DNA of 64,000 nt from NCBI GenBank assembly GCA_013389115.1, contig JACADY010000036.1, forward strand, positions 40,143-104,142. The letters run 5' to 3'. This document shows, piece by piece, positions 1 to 10,240 of the stretch. The notes beneath the pieces are model-generated. The model ran no database searches. It was not told the origin of the DNA and was given only the letters and a program-made list of their open reading frames with translations. Position numbers and translations under genes: made by a program. The stretch is from Alphaproteobacteria bacterium. GTDB taxonomy: Bacteria > Pseudomonadota > Alphaproteobacteria > Micropepsales > Micropepsaceae. Position 1 is the first letter of the stretch. Every line of letters starts with the position of its first letter.

Positions 1-2
1 GC

Positions 3-692
3 GCCATCGCCCTCAGGCTCTCTGTAGAAGGCGTGCAGGTGGGCGTCGCCTACCGCGAGCGCCGCCACGAAGCCTTGAGCGTCGTTGATGAAATAGAGGA
101 ACATCGCGGACATGCGCACGCGGTCGCGCTGGACGCGACCTGCCGCAAGAGCATTGCCGATGCGGCGGCCGAAGTCTCGCGCGTGCTCGGCCCCATATCG
201 ATCCTCGTGAACAATGCCGGCATCAACAAGCCGACCGATTTCGATGCTGTGACGGAAAAGGATTGGGACGACATACTCAACGTCAACCTCAAGGGACCGT
301 TCCTTTGCGCGCAGGTCCTGCTGCCGCATTTGAGGGCCTGCGGCGGAGGCGCGATCGTTCACATCGGATCGGTATCCGGCCAGTATGGCGGCCCCCGCAC
401 CGCACACTATGCCGCCTCCAAGGCGGGCCTCATCTCACTTTCCCAGGTCATTGCCCGCTTCGGTGCAAAGGACAAGATCCGTTCGAACGTAGTTGCCGCC
501 GGCATCATCGCCTCGGACATGGGTGCGGCCGGCCTTGCCGCTGCAAGCGTGCAAAAGGCGGCCGAGAACATCCTTCTCAAGCGCCTCGGCCTGCCGCACG
601 AAGTCGCCGATGCCGTCGCCTTCCTCGCCTCTGACGAGGCCGCCTACATCACGGGCCAGACACTCAACGTCAATGGCGGGCTATACTTCTGA
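3..692 (+). CDS. SDR family oxidoreductase (FabG/acetoacetyl-CoA reductase-like), 5' end outside window
   Basis: Translation has ILVNNAGI, YAASKAGL (YxxxK) and C-terminal YITGQTLNVNGGLYF typical of SDRs; the frame stays open to the window edge (AIALRLSVEGVQVGV...), so the N-terminus is truncated. Confidence 0.9.
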   Translation, partial: AIALRLSVEGVQVGVAYRERRHEALSVVDEIEEHRGHAHAVALDATCRKSIADAAAEVSRVLGPISILVNNAGINKPTDFDAVTEKDWDDILNVNLKGPFLCAQVLLPHLRACGGGAIVHIGSVSGQYGGPRTAHYAASKAGLISLSQVIARFGAKDKIRSNVVAAGIIASDMGAAGLAAASVQKAAENILLKRLGLPHEVADAVAFLASDEAAYITGQTLNVNGGLYF

Positions 693-1918
693 TGCGCGGC
701 AAAACCCTCCTCATCGTCTGTGGCGGCATCGAGGCAACGCACGGCATCGCCCGTGCCAAGGAAATGGGACTTCATGTCGTCGTCAGCGACATGAACCCAG
801 AGGCGCCCGGTTTCGCCCTTGCCGATGACCGCCTCATCGCCTCGACCTATGATGTAGAAGCGACGCGCGCGGCCGCGCTTGACTACGACCGCAAGATCCG
901 CCGCATTCACGGCGTCATCTGTATCGGCGCCGATGTGCCCCTTACCGTCGCTAGTGTTGCAGAAGCCCTCGGCCTGCCCGGCATACCAGTCTCATCCGCC
1001 AGGCTCGCGACGGACAAGCTTGCCATGAAGCAACGCTTCAGCGCGCTTGGTGTGCCGGTGCCGTGGTACGCGGCCCTTCATTCCGCGGATGATTTGGAAA
1101 GGCACTTGAAGGAGCGCGGGCCCGACCTGGTCGTGAAGCCGGTGGACAGCCGCGGCGGCCGCGGCGTTCAGCGCCTCAATACGGGCATTGATCCCTGCCT
1201 CGCTTTCGCCCGCGCTCAGTGCCAATCGCCTACGCGGCGCGTGATGGTGGAGGCCTTTCTCGACGGCCCGCAGGTCTCGACCGAATCGATGATGCTCGAT
1301 GGCGTCGCCTATACGCCCGGCTTCTCTGATCGCAACTATGAATACCTCGACCGTTTCGCACCGTTCTTCATCGAAAATGGCGGCGATCTGCCAAGCCATT
1401 TGCCGGAATGGACCCAGCACGCCGTCTGTGAAACGGTGGAGGCGGCAGGACGTGCGCTTGGCATCGAGAACGGCAACATCAAGGGCGACATCGTTGTTCA
1501 TCGCGGGCAACCCTATGTGATCGAACTCGCGGCGCGGTTGTCGGGCGGCTACTTCTCGACCCGCGAAATCCCCCTCAATACCGGCGTCGATTTTGTCGGC
1601 TGCGTCATCCGCATGGCCATGGGCGAGCGCGTGACGCCCCAGGATTTGACGCCCCGCTATCGCAAGCCCGTGATCCAGCGTTACGTGTTCCCTGAGCCCG
1701 GCCGCATCATCCGCATCGCCGGCATCGAGGAGGCGGAACGCCTGCCCGGTATCGAGGAAATTGTCGTCAGCCTCAATCCGGGCGACATCGTACCGCCGCC
1801 GACATCCTCGGCCGCGCGCGCAGCGATGATCCTTGCGACGGGCGACACCCGTGACCAGGCTTTGGCGGCCGCGAATGCCGCGGTTGCCCGCATCAAGGTC
1901 GAAACGGCGACGCCATGA
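692..1918 (+). CDS. ATP-grasp domain-containing protein (carboxylate-amine ligase-like)
   Basis: 408 aa with DLVVKPVDSRGGRGV, VMVEAFLDGPQVSTESMM and GDIVVHRGQPYVIELAARLSGG ATP-grasp motifs; start abuts the SDR stop. Confidence 0.85.
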   Translation: MRGKTLLIVCGGIEATHGIARAKEMGLHVVVSDMNPEAPGFALADDRLIASTYDVEATRAAALDYDRKIRRIHGVICIGADVPLTVASVAEALGLPGIPVSSARLATDKLAMKQRFSALGVPVPWYAALHSADDLERHLKERGPDLVVKPVDSRGGRGVQRLNTGIDPCLAFARAQCQSPTRRVMVEAFLDGPQVSTESMMLDGVAYTPGFSDRNYEYLDRFAPFFIENGGDLPSHLPEWTQHAVCETVEAAGRALGIENGNIKGDIVVHRGQPYVIELAARLSGGYFSTREIPLNTGVDFVGCVIRMAMGERVTPQDLTPRYRKPVIQRYVFPEPGRIIRIAGIEEAERLPGIEEIVVSLNPGDIVPPPTSSAARAAMILATGDTRDQALAAANAAVARIKVETATP

Positions 1919-3912
1919 GCGCGCCCCTACCGGCCAAGGCAGAGGAGCCCGCGAGCGCACGCCTCTACGGCTACACCTTTTTCCATCTCAATTTATGCTT
2001 CTCCTCGATCGAGGAAGAACAACGCGCACAGGTGATTGCGCGCTGTTACTGGCCAATGCTCGCGCTCGCATCCGAGCACGGCATTCCACTTGGCATAGAG
2101 GCTTCCGGCTACACGCTCGAGGAGATCGAAAAGCGCGACCCGGCGTGGATCGCCCAAATGCGGCACCTGATCGGCCTTGGCCTCGTGGAGTTCATCGGCT
2201 CCGGCTATGCGCAGCTGATCGGACCGTTGGTCCCTGCCCGCGTCACGCAGGCCAACCTCCTTCACGGTGCCCAGGTCTACCAGCGCTTGATCGGCACGCA
2301 ACCCACGCTCGCCCTCATCAATGAGCAGGCCTATTCGGCGGGCCTGATCCCGCTCTACCGCGAAGCCGGCTACCGTGCGGTGCTGATGGATTGGGACAAT
2401 TGAGCGCCCTTTCACCCCGAATGGCCGGCGGAAGGCCGCCACCGCCCCGCAAAGGCAGTGGGCGCGGACGGCAGCACGCTCGACATCATCTGGACCGACA
2501 CGATTGCCTTCCAGAAACTCCAGCGCCTCGCTCACGGTGATATCGATGAAAATCACTACCGCGACTACGTGCTCTCGCGTATCGCGGACCGCCCGCACTC
2601 CCTTGCCATCTACAGCAATGACGCGGAGTGCTTCGACTTTCGCACCGGCCGCTTCAAGACCGAGGAGAGGCTGACAGGCGGCGAATGGGAACGGATCGCG
2701 CGCGTGCTGCGCGAATTGAAGCGCGATCCCCGCATCCGCCTCGGCGTTCCCTCGATTGCGCTCGAACTGCATCAAGGCGCCACGCCGGAAGTACATCTGC
2801 AGTCCCCGGAAAATCCGATCCTCGTCAAGAAGCAACGCAAGTACAACGTGACGCGCTGGGCCGTTACGGGCCGCAACGATTTGGAGGTCAATACGCTGTG
2901 CTGGCGGATCTTCGCAGATCTCGATCGCCGCGGCGTGCCGCTGGAAGCGAAGGATTGGCGCACGCTCTGCGACCTCTGGGCAAGCGACTACCGCACCCAT
3001 ATCACGCCAAAGCGCTGGGCCGCCTATCGCGAGCGGCTCGCCGCCACGGTTGCACGAATCGATAGGGTGCCGGCGCCGCGCAAGACCAATGGCCACAAGT
3101 CCGCGCGCAAGACCATATTGGCACCTTACGAGCGCTGGATTGACGTCACGACCGCAACCCTGGACGTGCGGCTCAATTGCCGGCGCGGCCTTGCCATTGA
3201 CCGCTTCGCCGTTCTGCCTGACAGAACGCCGCTTGCAGGGACGATCCTCCATGGCGAGCTTGATGACATCGCACTTGCCGCCGACTGGTACACGGGCAAT
3301 TGCGTATTCGAGGCACCCGGCCAGCAGAAGATCACGGATCTCGAATGGTGTGAACCGGTCTGCGAGATCGATGACAAGTCCGGTGCGGCGATAATCAGCA
3401 CACGGATCGAAACGCCGCGCGGACCAATCCTGAAATCCCTTGTCGTTAGCGCGCAGGAGCCCCGGATCAACGTCCATGTACGCTTTGAATGGGAGGCGTG
3501 GGGTCTTGGCGTCCTGCGCCTCGGTCACCTCACCTTGAAACCGGGAACGTTCGATGAGGAAAAGCTCGTCATCCGCACGCACAATGGCGGACGTGACGTG
3601 GAGGAATTCCCGCTCAAGGACAGGACCATCGATCACGGCCATCCGGTCTCGTTCCTGGTCTCGGCCTCGAACGCGCTGGGCATGACCGAAGGCTGGTGTG
3701 AGGTCACGGATGGCAGGCGCTGGATGCGCGTCGAAGTCGACAAGACGACGGCTGCGCTGATCGGCATGCTCACACATCGCAAGGCGCGCAATGGCACGTT
3801 CTGCCAATTGATGCTTTCGGCGCTGGAGATGGACGAAACGCGAAAGCCCGGTGACGACAGCGGCGCCGCGCGCGAATTCGCCTATGCGATTATGGGCGGC
3901 GTCAGGCTTTAA
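1915..3912 (+). pseudogene. Glycoside hydrolase family 57-like protein interrupted by an in-frame TGA at 2401-2403
   Basis: ORFs 1915-2403 and 2458-3912 are in the same frame; sequence reads through ...VLMDWDN*APFHPEWPAEGRHRPAKAVGADGSTLDIIWTD... . N-terminal FFHLNLCFSSIEEEQRAQVIARCYWPML and PLGIEASGYTLEEI look GH57-like. ATGA overlap with the ATP-grasp gene. Confidence 0.7.
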
Positions 3913-4742
3913 TCCAGATTGACCCGCATATTGTCGCGCGCGACGAACGCGCCGCCCCACACCGCCATCGCGTTGGCCTCGATGGCCTCCATCACGCGGT
4001 CTTCGTGATCGGGATCATGATGGAAGATGGCAAGCCGCTTCACGTCGGCAGCGCGGCAAAGCCGGATACCCTCCTCCCAGGTGGAGTGGCCCCAGCCGGC
4101 CTTGGCGGGAAATTCCTTGTCCGTATACGTCGCATCATAGATGACGAGGTCTGCCCCCTCGATGAGCGAGAGCACCTTCTCATCGGCATGGCCAGGCACA
4201 TGTTCGGTGTCCGTCACATAGCAGAGCGACTTACCTGCGTGACTGAGGCGATAACCGGTCGAGCCATCGGGGTGATTGAGGGGGGTGGTGCGCACATGCA
4301 CGCGTGGCGACAGATCGAAACTCTCGCCCGCGCGAAAATCGACAAAGGATAAAGAGGCCTTCATCGCCTCGATCGGCACAGGAAAGAAGGGATCGGACAT
4401 CTGGCCCGCGATGACATCGGCGATACCCCGCGCGGCCTTGCCGTTCTGCAGGTGTCCCGCCATGATCTTGAAGCTATAGCCGGGCAGAAACGCCGGCCGG
4501 AAGAACGGCAGCCCGCAGATGTGATCCCAATGCGTATGCGACAGGAGGATCGTCGCGCTCGTCACATGCTTGCGCATGAGCCACTTGCCGAGATTGCGGA
4601 TACCCGTTCCGGCATCGAGGATGACGCGCTCCCCGCCCATCGCAACTTCGATGCAGCTCGTATTGCCGCCATAGGTCAAATGGTCGGGGCCAGGGCACGG
4701 CACGGAACCCCTCACACCCCAGAATTTGACCTTGAACGACAC
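3909..4742 (-). CDS. MBL-fold metallo-hydrolase
   Basis: 277 aa; HTHWDHICGLPFF (HxHxDH-type) metal motif, YGGNTSCIEV N-terminus, late IFHHDPDHED. Confidence 0.85.
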   Translation of the reverse strand: MSFKVKFWGVRGSVPCPGPDHLTYGGNTSCIEVAMGGERVILDAGTGIRNLGKWLMRKHVTSATILLSHTHWDHICGLPFFRPAFLPGYSFKIMAGHLQNGKAARGIADVIAGQMSDPFFPVPIEAMKASLSFVDFRAGESFDLSPRVHVRTTPLNHPDGSTGYRLSHAGKSLCYVTDTEHVPGHADEKVLSLIEGADLVIYDATYTDKEFPAKAGWGHSTWEEGIRLCRAADVKRLAIFHHDPDHEDRVMEAIEANAMAVWGGAFVARDNMRVNLD

Positions 4743-4811
4743 GATGATGCCCTCAACGGTTGTTGATAAGGATGATGGTTCCAGGACGCCATGGCCGCAA
4801 TGTGTTCACCG

Positions 4812-5168
4812 TCACACTGCGGGGCCGTGATCGGCCTCGAACATCACCGTCAATTCATGGACGCGCGCAAGCGCATCGGCAAGCAAACGCACGGCGGCGG
4901 CCTGGGCCGCGCTCTCTTTTGCCTGCTCGACCGCCTCGGCCGCGCGCGCGGCCTCCCAGGCGCCAAGCGCGCGCGATGCGCCTTTGAGCGCGTGCACCGT
5001 TTCGCGAAAGGTCTTCGCGTCCCCTGTCTTCTGCAGGAGAGAGATGAGATCGGCGGTTTGGGTGCGAAAGAGACGCATCACTTCGCAGGTGAGCGCAGCG
5101 TCACCGCCCGTATAGAGCGACAAGTGCTCGAAATCGATGACAAGCGCAGCCTTTGCCTCAATACCCAT
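4812..5168 (-). CDS. Hpt (histidine phosphotransfer) domain protein
   Basis: About 118 aa from ATG at 5168 (a GTG at 5174 opens the longest ORF); TVHALKGASRALGA matches the Hpt phospho-His motif. Confidence 0.75.
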   Translation of the reverse strand: MGIEAKAALVIDFEHLSLYTGGDAALTCEVMRLFRTQTADLISLLQKTGDAKTFRETVHALKGASRALGAWEAARAAEAVEQAKESAAQAAAVRLLADALARVHELTVMFEADHGPAV

Positions 5169-5253
5169 GATCACCCCACGCGAATATGGTTTCGCTTGGT
5201 GATCACTCTGCCCTTAGGGGCCATACGATCGCGTTAACGCCTCTTCTCTGGCT

Positions 5254-5961
5254 TCAGAACGGCACCCAACCACCCGGGAACGGCGAAACCCCAAACAACC
5301 ACGCATGAGATAAGAGTATTGCCAGGAAGACAGCAGTCGCCGCGGCCAGCCGCCAAAGCCCGATTTCCTCGAGATTGAGGCTGTTCCTGCGGGTAATGAT
5401 GGCGCCGAAGGGGATGTTCGAGGTCTTGGCGGAAAAGCGGGCCCATGCCTCGCCATAGCCCCGGCGGCGCTTGGAATCGATGGAAACCGTCCCAAGGATG
5501 CTGAGCACAAGAAACGTCCCGAAGAATACGATGGAGGCGGCATCGCCATTGGCCACAAGGTGAAAACCAGCCCAGATGGCCGCCCCCCACAAGAAGGGAT
5601 GCCGGGTGATGCGCACCATCCCGCGTGCCGGATCGTCGCTCTTGAGCACTTCCCCGCCGCCGACCGCTGTGGGATTGGGGGTGAGGAGCCCCATGACGGC
5701 AAAAAGCGAGGCGACAAGCATGATGAGCCCGCCCAGATGCCGCACACCAGGTCCGAAATCCCACACGAGCCAGGTATCCTCGATCGCGGCGTGATTATAG
5801 CTGGCCACGAGCCAGACGATTCCGGCGACCGAAAGGCCGGAAAACGCCAGCAAATAGAATGTTTCGCCGAATGCATCGATCAGACGATCGCGAACGGTGG
5901 TGCCCGCGATGAGCAGATGGATCGCCATGAAAAAGGTGGCCGAAACCACTAGATAAATCAT
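5254..5961 (-). CDS. NnrU family membrane protein
   Basis: 235 aa, multi-TM, RITRHPFLWGAAIWAGFHL motif characteristic of NnrU/isoprenylcysteine methyltransferase-like proteins. Confidence 0.75.
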   Translation of the reverse strand: MIYLVVSATFFMAIHLLIAGTTVRDRLIDAFGETFYLLAFSGLSVAGIVWLVASYNHAAIEDTWLVWDFGPGVRHLGGLIMLVASLFAVMGLLTPNPTAVGGGEVLKSDDPARGMVRITRHPFLWGAAIWAGFHLVANGDAASIVFFGTFLVLSILGTVSIDSKRRRGYGEAWARFSAKTSNIPFGAIITRRNSLNLEEIGLWRLAAATAVFLAILLSHAWLFGVSPFPGGWVPF

Positions 5962-6159
5962 CGTAGCCTCGATTCCCCCTGGCTTATGCTTGTGGGAGTA
6001 TGGAATGCTGGAAACATCGGCGCGGTCAAGCGCTGGGATGCGGGCCGGCCTGCGACCGATTCACACAAGGCTCCGAAGGTGTTAGTAGGACATGGGTAAG
6101 ACTAATGCTCTCCGCTTCGGCGGGGCGCCCATGCACCGCCTAACGAGCAGGAATTTCTC

Positions 6160-8613
6160 ATGGGACCCGGACAATGGGGCAAGCAGCCCGCTGACCACGA
6201 CGCGATCGCGCTGAGCGAGGATCGCTTGACGGAGGCACTTTCTTACAGGGCCTCGCCCGCCTATCCCGCCGCCTCATCGCTGAACGGACGCAGGGCCCAG
6301 CCACCAATGCGCAAACCAAGCCCCCTTTCCCTTTACACCGCCTTTGGCGCCAGCGGGCTTTGGCTGGGCGGGGTCGGCGCCTTCATTTGGGGATACTACA
6401 AGCCCACCGGCCTTGCCGAGCTGGCCCTTCACTGGCAGGCAGCGCTTCTTGCGGTTTGGCTCTTGCCGGTCGCACTCATCTGGCTGAGCGCCCTCATGGC
6501 CCGCCGCGCGGAGGCCTTGCGGCTGACAACCGAGGATCTGGGCATGATCGCCTGGAAACTGACACAGCCGGAAGACACCGCCGCGAGGGAAGTGGCGCGG
6601 GTCGGCCGCGCGGTCCGCCATGAAATCGACGCGATGAATGCAGGCCTCGAAAACGCGCTGGGCCGTGTGCGCACGCTCGAAAGCCTTTTGGCGGAGCGCA
6701 CAAGCGCCGTTGCCCGCATTACGGAGGACGTGACCCAAAAGGTCGATGCCATTCGCGACGGCCTTCAAGAAGAGCGTGACCGGCTGGCCGAACTGGCGCT
6801 CGCCATGCACAACGAGGTCGAGGCGATGGCTGAATCGGTATCCTCCCGTGCCGGCGATGTGAAGCGGGCCGTGGCCGAGGCCTCGCGCAGCTTTGGGGAG
6901 GCACAGTCCGCCCTGCAGCTCCAGATCGACAATATCCACGCGGCAACCGCGGCTTCCACGGAGGGCGCACGGCACGTGGGCGGGGAGATCGAGCGCGAGG
7001 CATCGCGCTTCGAAGCCGTGGCCGAGGCGGCGCTTGCCCGTGCCGATGCGCTCTCACAGCGTCACGAACGCCAGCGCGCGGTGCTCCTTGATGCCATCGA
7101 GCGTCTGCGCGAAGAGGGTCAAACTGTTGAAGCGACGCTGGAGCACCAGCGCGGCAACATCGAGAAACTCATCGACACGCTCAGCGAACAGGCGCATCGC
7201 CTCGACAGCATCGCCGAGGGCGGCGCCGCCAAATTGGCGGAGGTAACGCAAGGCATCGCCACACGCCTCGAGGAGATCGGCGGCGCATTCGTGCGCGAAA
7301 GCGACAAGGCGAAATCGGCGGGCGAGTTGACCAATGCCACGCTGGAGGCGGCCTCCCGCGCGCTCGAAGACTTGACCGAACGCGCCCGCGCGACGCTGGC
7401 GGCAGAATCGCGTGAAGCCGCCCGCATCGTCGAGTCCGTCACCGCGACAGCCGCTGGGGCGGCGGCAAAACTAGCCGAAACCTTAGGAGAGATGCGTGAT
7501 GTTTCCGGCGGCGCGCTTGAGGCCATCGATGAGGCTGCCGAACGCCTGCGCCGCCACTTGAGCAGCCTCCCCGCCGAGGTCAGCGGCCAGACTGCTCGCC
7601 TGCGCAGCATGTTGGAGAATGAGCTGACCCAAGTACTCGCGCTTTCGGACAAGGTCGCCGCGCGCACGGCCAGCATCAAGGCGCCGGCGCCAGAACCGGT
7701 GACAACACCCATCGTCGTGCATCGAGCGGCGCCAAAGGGCGAGGCCAAGCCGGAACCAAAACCAGAAGCAAAGCCTGCCCCCCAGGAGGAGCCCGAGACC
7801 CTGCTCCTTCCGCCCTCATTTCAGCGCAATGCGCCGACGCCAGAGCCAGCGGAGCCGGCACGCGTGACCGCCCCCAAGCACGAGCAGCGAACGGAAGCCC
7901 GCGGCGAAACGCGTCAGGAAACGCGTTCAGAGGCGCGCTTCCTTGCGCGCAATCAGCAGATACCGCGCACCCGCGCAGAACCAAAGCCCATGCCCGCCGA
8001 GCCCCCGCCCCTGAAGGCCGAACGGCTCAATGGCCATCACGAGCCGGTCAATGGGCATGGCAAGGATGCACCCAAGGAAGAGCGCCCGGGCGCACCTGCT
8101 GGCGGCTGGCTCGAATTCGCCAAGCGCCTGGCGGGCCGGGAAAAGAAGGACGAAGGCGCCCCGCCCTGGCGGCTGTCATCCGTGTTGGCCGCCGCCGACA
8201 AGGCCCATGCCGAGGCCCCGGCCGCCGAACGCGCCAGGCTTCAGTCGATGTCGCTTCGCCTCATCGAAATGATGGAGCACGACGGCATCAACCTGTCCCG
8301 CGCGCTGGAGGATGACCCGCCTTTGGATCTCTGGAAGCGCTATCTGTCCGGCGAGCGCAATGCCTTCGCGCGGCCAGTTCTCTCGCTCTTGGGGCGTGAT
8401 GCGATCGATCGCATCGCCCATCGTTTCGGACATGACGATGAGTTTCGTGACATCGCCGAGCGCTATGTCCGCCAGTTCGAGGCGCTGTTGGACGAGGCAT
8501 CGACGAGCGATCGTGAAATGATCCTCACCGAGACTTACCTCACCTCGCAGACGGGGAAGGTCTATCTCGTCCTTGTCAACACGGTCGGCCGCTTCATCGA
8601 GCGGGACGAATGA
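6160..8613 (+). CDS. Large two-TM coiled-coil protein; possible TipN-like polar/cell-cycle factor
   Basis: 817 aa; two N-terminal hydrophobic helices (YTAFGASGLWLGGVGAFIWGYY; ALLAVWLLPVALIWLSAL), about 400 aa of heptad-like Ala/Glu/Arg-rich sequence, Pro/Glu linker, folded C-terminus (WLEFAKRLAG...VLVNTVGRFIERDE). True start may be internal. Confidence 0.7.
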   Translation: MGPGQWGKQPADHDAIALSEDRLTEALSYRASPAYPAASSLNGRRAQPPMRKPSPLSLYTAFGASGLWLGGVGAFIWGYYKPTGLAELALHWQAALLAVWLLPVALIWLSALMARRAEALRLTTEDLGMIAWKLTQPEDTAAREVARVGRAVRHEIDAMNAGLENALGRVRTLESLLAERTSAVARITEDVTQKVDAIRDGLQEERDRLAELALAMHNEVEAMAESVSSRAGDVKRAVAEASRSFGEAQSALQLQIDNIHAATAASTEGARHVGGEIEREASRFEAVAEAALARADALSQRHERQRAVLLDAIERLREEGQTVEATLEHQRGNIEKLIDTLSEQAHRLDSIAEGGAAKLAEVTQGIATRLEEIGGAFVRESDKAKSAGELTNATLEAASRALEDLTERARATLAAESREAARIVESVTATAAGAAAKLAETLGEMRDVSGGALEAIDEAAERLRRHLSSLPAEVSGQTARLRSMLENELTQVLALSDKVAARTASIKAPAPEPVTTPIVVHRAAPKGEAKPEPKPEAKPAPQEEPETLLLPPSFQRNAPTPEPAEPARVTAPKHEQRTEARGETRQETRSEARFLARNQQIPRTRAEPKPMPAEPPPLKAERLNGHHEPVNGHGKDAPKEERPGAPAGGWLEFAKRLAGREKKDEGAPPWRLSSVLAAADKAHAEAPAAERARLQSMSLRLIEMMEHDGINLSRALEDDPPLDLWKRYLSGERNAFARPVLSLLGRDAIDRIAHRFGHDDEFRDIAERYVRQFEALLDEASTSDREMILTETYLTSQTGKVYLVLVNTVGRFIERDE

Positions 8614-9249
8614 TCAGCTGTCGGCGTCCTGGGAACGCTGCCCCTGTTCAAGGGTCCATGTCACCGCCCGCTTGAGCACATAGCCAAGCGCGTTGTCGAA
8701 GGCCTGCACAATGTCCTGCGGCGCATCGCTCTGAGCATTTTCCACGCGCTCGAGCGAGGTCGAGGCGATGATGAGCCCGCTGGCAACCTTGACCAGCTTG
8801 AAGGTGATACGCACCCTAACCTGGACGCCGCCCTTGGCATCGAAGCGCTCGGCCTGAAACTCCCGCAGCTCGCTCTTGAGCACGAAATCGCCCGAAAGCC
8901 CGACAGCCCGGCGTCCGACCGCGACGATCTTGTCGGAATTCTCGAACGACTCGACGAGCAGCGTCTGGATAAGCGCTGGCGCCCTGTCGATCCATCGCGC
9001 CTTGTCGTAGTAGCGATATTCAAGCGGACTGGGCCTGATCGCGATCCGGTCCGTATCGAGGCTCGAAGCCGCGACTGGCTCATCGACCACAAGCTGCCAG
9101 GTGACGGGCGCAAGGGTGATGTTGAATGTGCTCTTGGGCGACAGATCATAGAGATCGGGCGGCGGCGCCCCTCCGGTAAGACTGAAGGCGCACCCCGATA
9201 GGCTTGCCACCAGCACGATCAGCAACGGCCTCAACAGCATCGCCATCAC
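8614..9249 (-). CDS. ABC-type transport auxiliary lipoprotein (Mla/Pqi-associated)
   Basis: 211 aa with lipobox LSGCAFS; PPPDLYDLSPKSTFN start typical of the ABC_trans_aux family; last gene of an MCE-type operon. Confidence 0.8.
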   Translation of the reverse strand: MMAMLLRPLLIVLVASLSGCAFSLTGGAPPPDLYDLSPKSTFNITLAPVTWQLVVDEPVAASSLDTDRIAIRPSPLEYRYYDKARWIDRAPALIQTLLVESFENSDKIVAVGRRAVGLSGDFVLKSELREFQAERFDAKGGVQVRVRITFKLVKVASGLIIASTSLERVENAQSDAPQDIVQAFDNALGYVLKRAVTWTLEQGQRSQDADS

Positions 9250-10235
9250 CGTTTCCCCTCTCCGCTCGACATCTCAGGTGTGTAGGGTGCAGGTCCGGAC
9301 CCGAACAGAAACTGCCGTGGATCGCTCTCGAAGCGTTCGGTGACCCGACCGAGCGATAAGAAGAACTCCCGCCCTTCCTGTGCGAACAACGCGATTTGCG
9401 GCAAGCCCCCCTTGGCGAAATCGCGCAAGGCCGGACGCGTTTCGCGCACCAGCGCCTCTGCCTCTCCTGCAAGCTTCTTCAGGTTTGAGGCGGCCCCCCG
9501 CACCTCGTCCATCACTTTCTGCGCGTCCTGCGCCACGAGGCGGTCGGCATTGCGCGTGACGTTTTCGATGTTGATCGCGATTTCATCGATCCGCCCGGCG
9601 GCGCTTTCAAGATTGATTGAAATCTTTTCCGCGTTGCTGATCACGGTCTCGATCTGCGTGCTGGATTTCGCCATCGAGGTGGTCACGGTCTTGACATCCG
9701 CAACGATGCTGTTGAAGAGCGCGATGTTTTCGTCGCTCACCAATTGGCGAAACTCGGCAAGCAACTGGTTGCCCTGGGCAATGAGCTCGGGCGCCCCCGC
9801 CACCACTTCCTGCAGGCCGGTTTTCTCGCTGGGAATGAGCGGATATCTCTGCCCCGGCACGGTTTTGAGAGCCGCCGCACCCGCCTCGCCGCCCGAGATT
9901 TGTACGACTGACAGGCCGGTGAGAATGCCCGTCTCCAGCGTTGCGATCGATTTCACGTTGACGGGCGTATCGGCATTGACCTGCAGGCGCACCCGGACAT
10001 TGGCCGGATTGGAAGGATCAAGCCGCACATCCACGACCTGCCCCACCTTGATGCCCGAATAGCGCACATCGGCGCCGACGGCGAGACCGCTCACCCCGCC
10101 TTCGAACAAGACTTCATAGTCCGCAAAGCGCCGGTCGAATTCGAACTGCCCGATCCAGAGCGTGAAGAGCACGATCAAAAGCACGCCCCCCAGCGCAAAG
10201 CTTCCGATCAGCACATGATGAGCCCGCGTTTCCAT
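9246..10235 (-). CDS. mlaD: MlaD family (MCE) protein
   Basis: 329 aa; single N-terminal TM and MCE domain (YEVLFEGGVSGLAVGADVRYSGIKVGQVVDVRLDP). Confidence 0.88.
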   Translation of the reverse strand: METRAHHVLIGSFALGGVLLIVLFTLWIGQFEFDRRFADYEVLFEGGVSGLAVGADVRYSGIKVGQVVDVRLDPSNPANVRVRLQVNADTPVNVKSIATLETGILTGLSVVQISGGEAGAAALKTVPGQRYPLIPSEKTGLQEVVAGAPELIAQGNQLLAEFRQLVSDENIALFNSIVADVKTVTTSMAKSSTQIETVISNAEKISINLESAAGRIDEIAINIENVTRNADRLVAQDAQKVMDEVRGAASNLKKLAGEAEALVRETRPALRDFAKGGLPQIALFAQEGREFFLSLGRVTERFESDPRQFLFGSGPAPYTPEMSSGEGKR

Positions 10236-10240
10236 CGGTG

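Noticed and set aside
2401-2440. Selenocysteine recoding of the in-frame TGA
   Set aside because: Only a weak GGCC...GGCC inverted repeat follows and GH57-like proteins are not known selenoproteins; nonsense mutation or sequencing error is more likely.
1993-3960. 655-aa minus-strand ORF antisense to the GH57-like gene
   Set aside because: Low-complexity Arg/Ala/Asp-rich translation without domain motifs; typical antisense open frame in GC-rich DNA. The plus strand carries recognisable GH57-like motifs.
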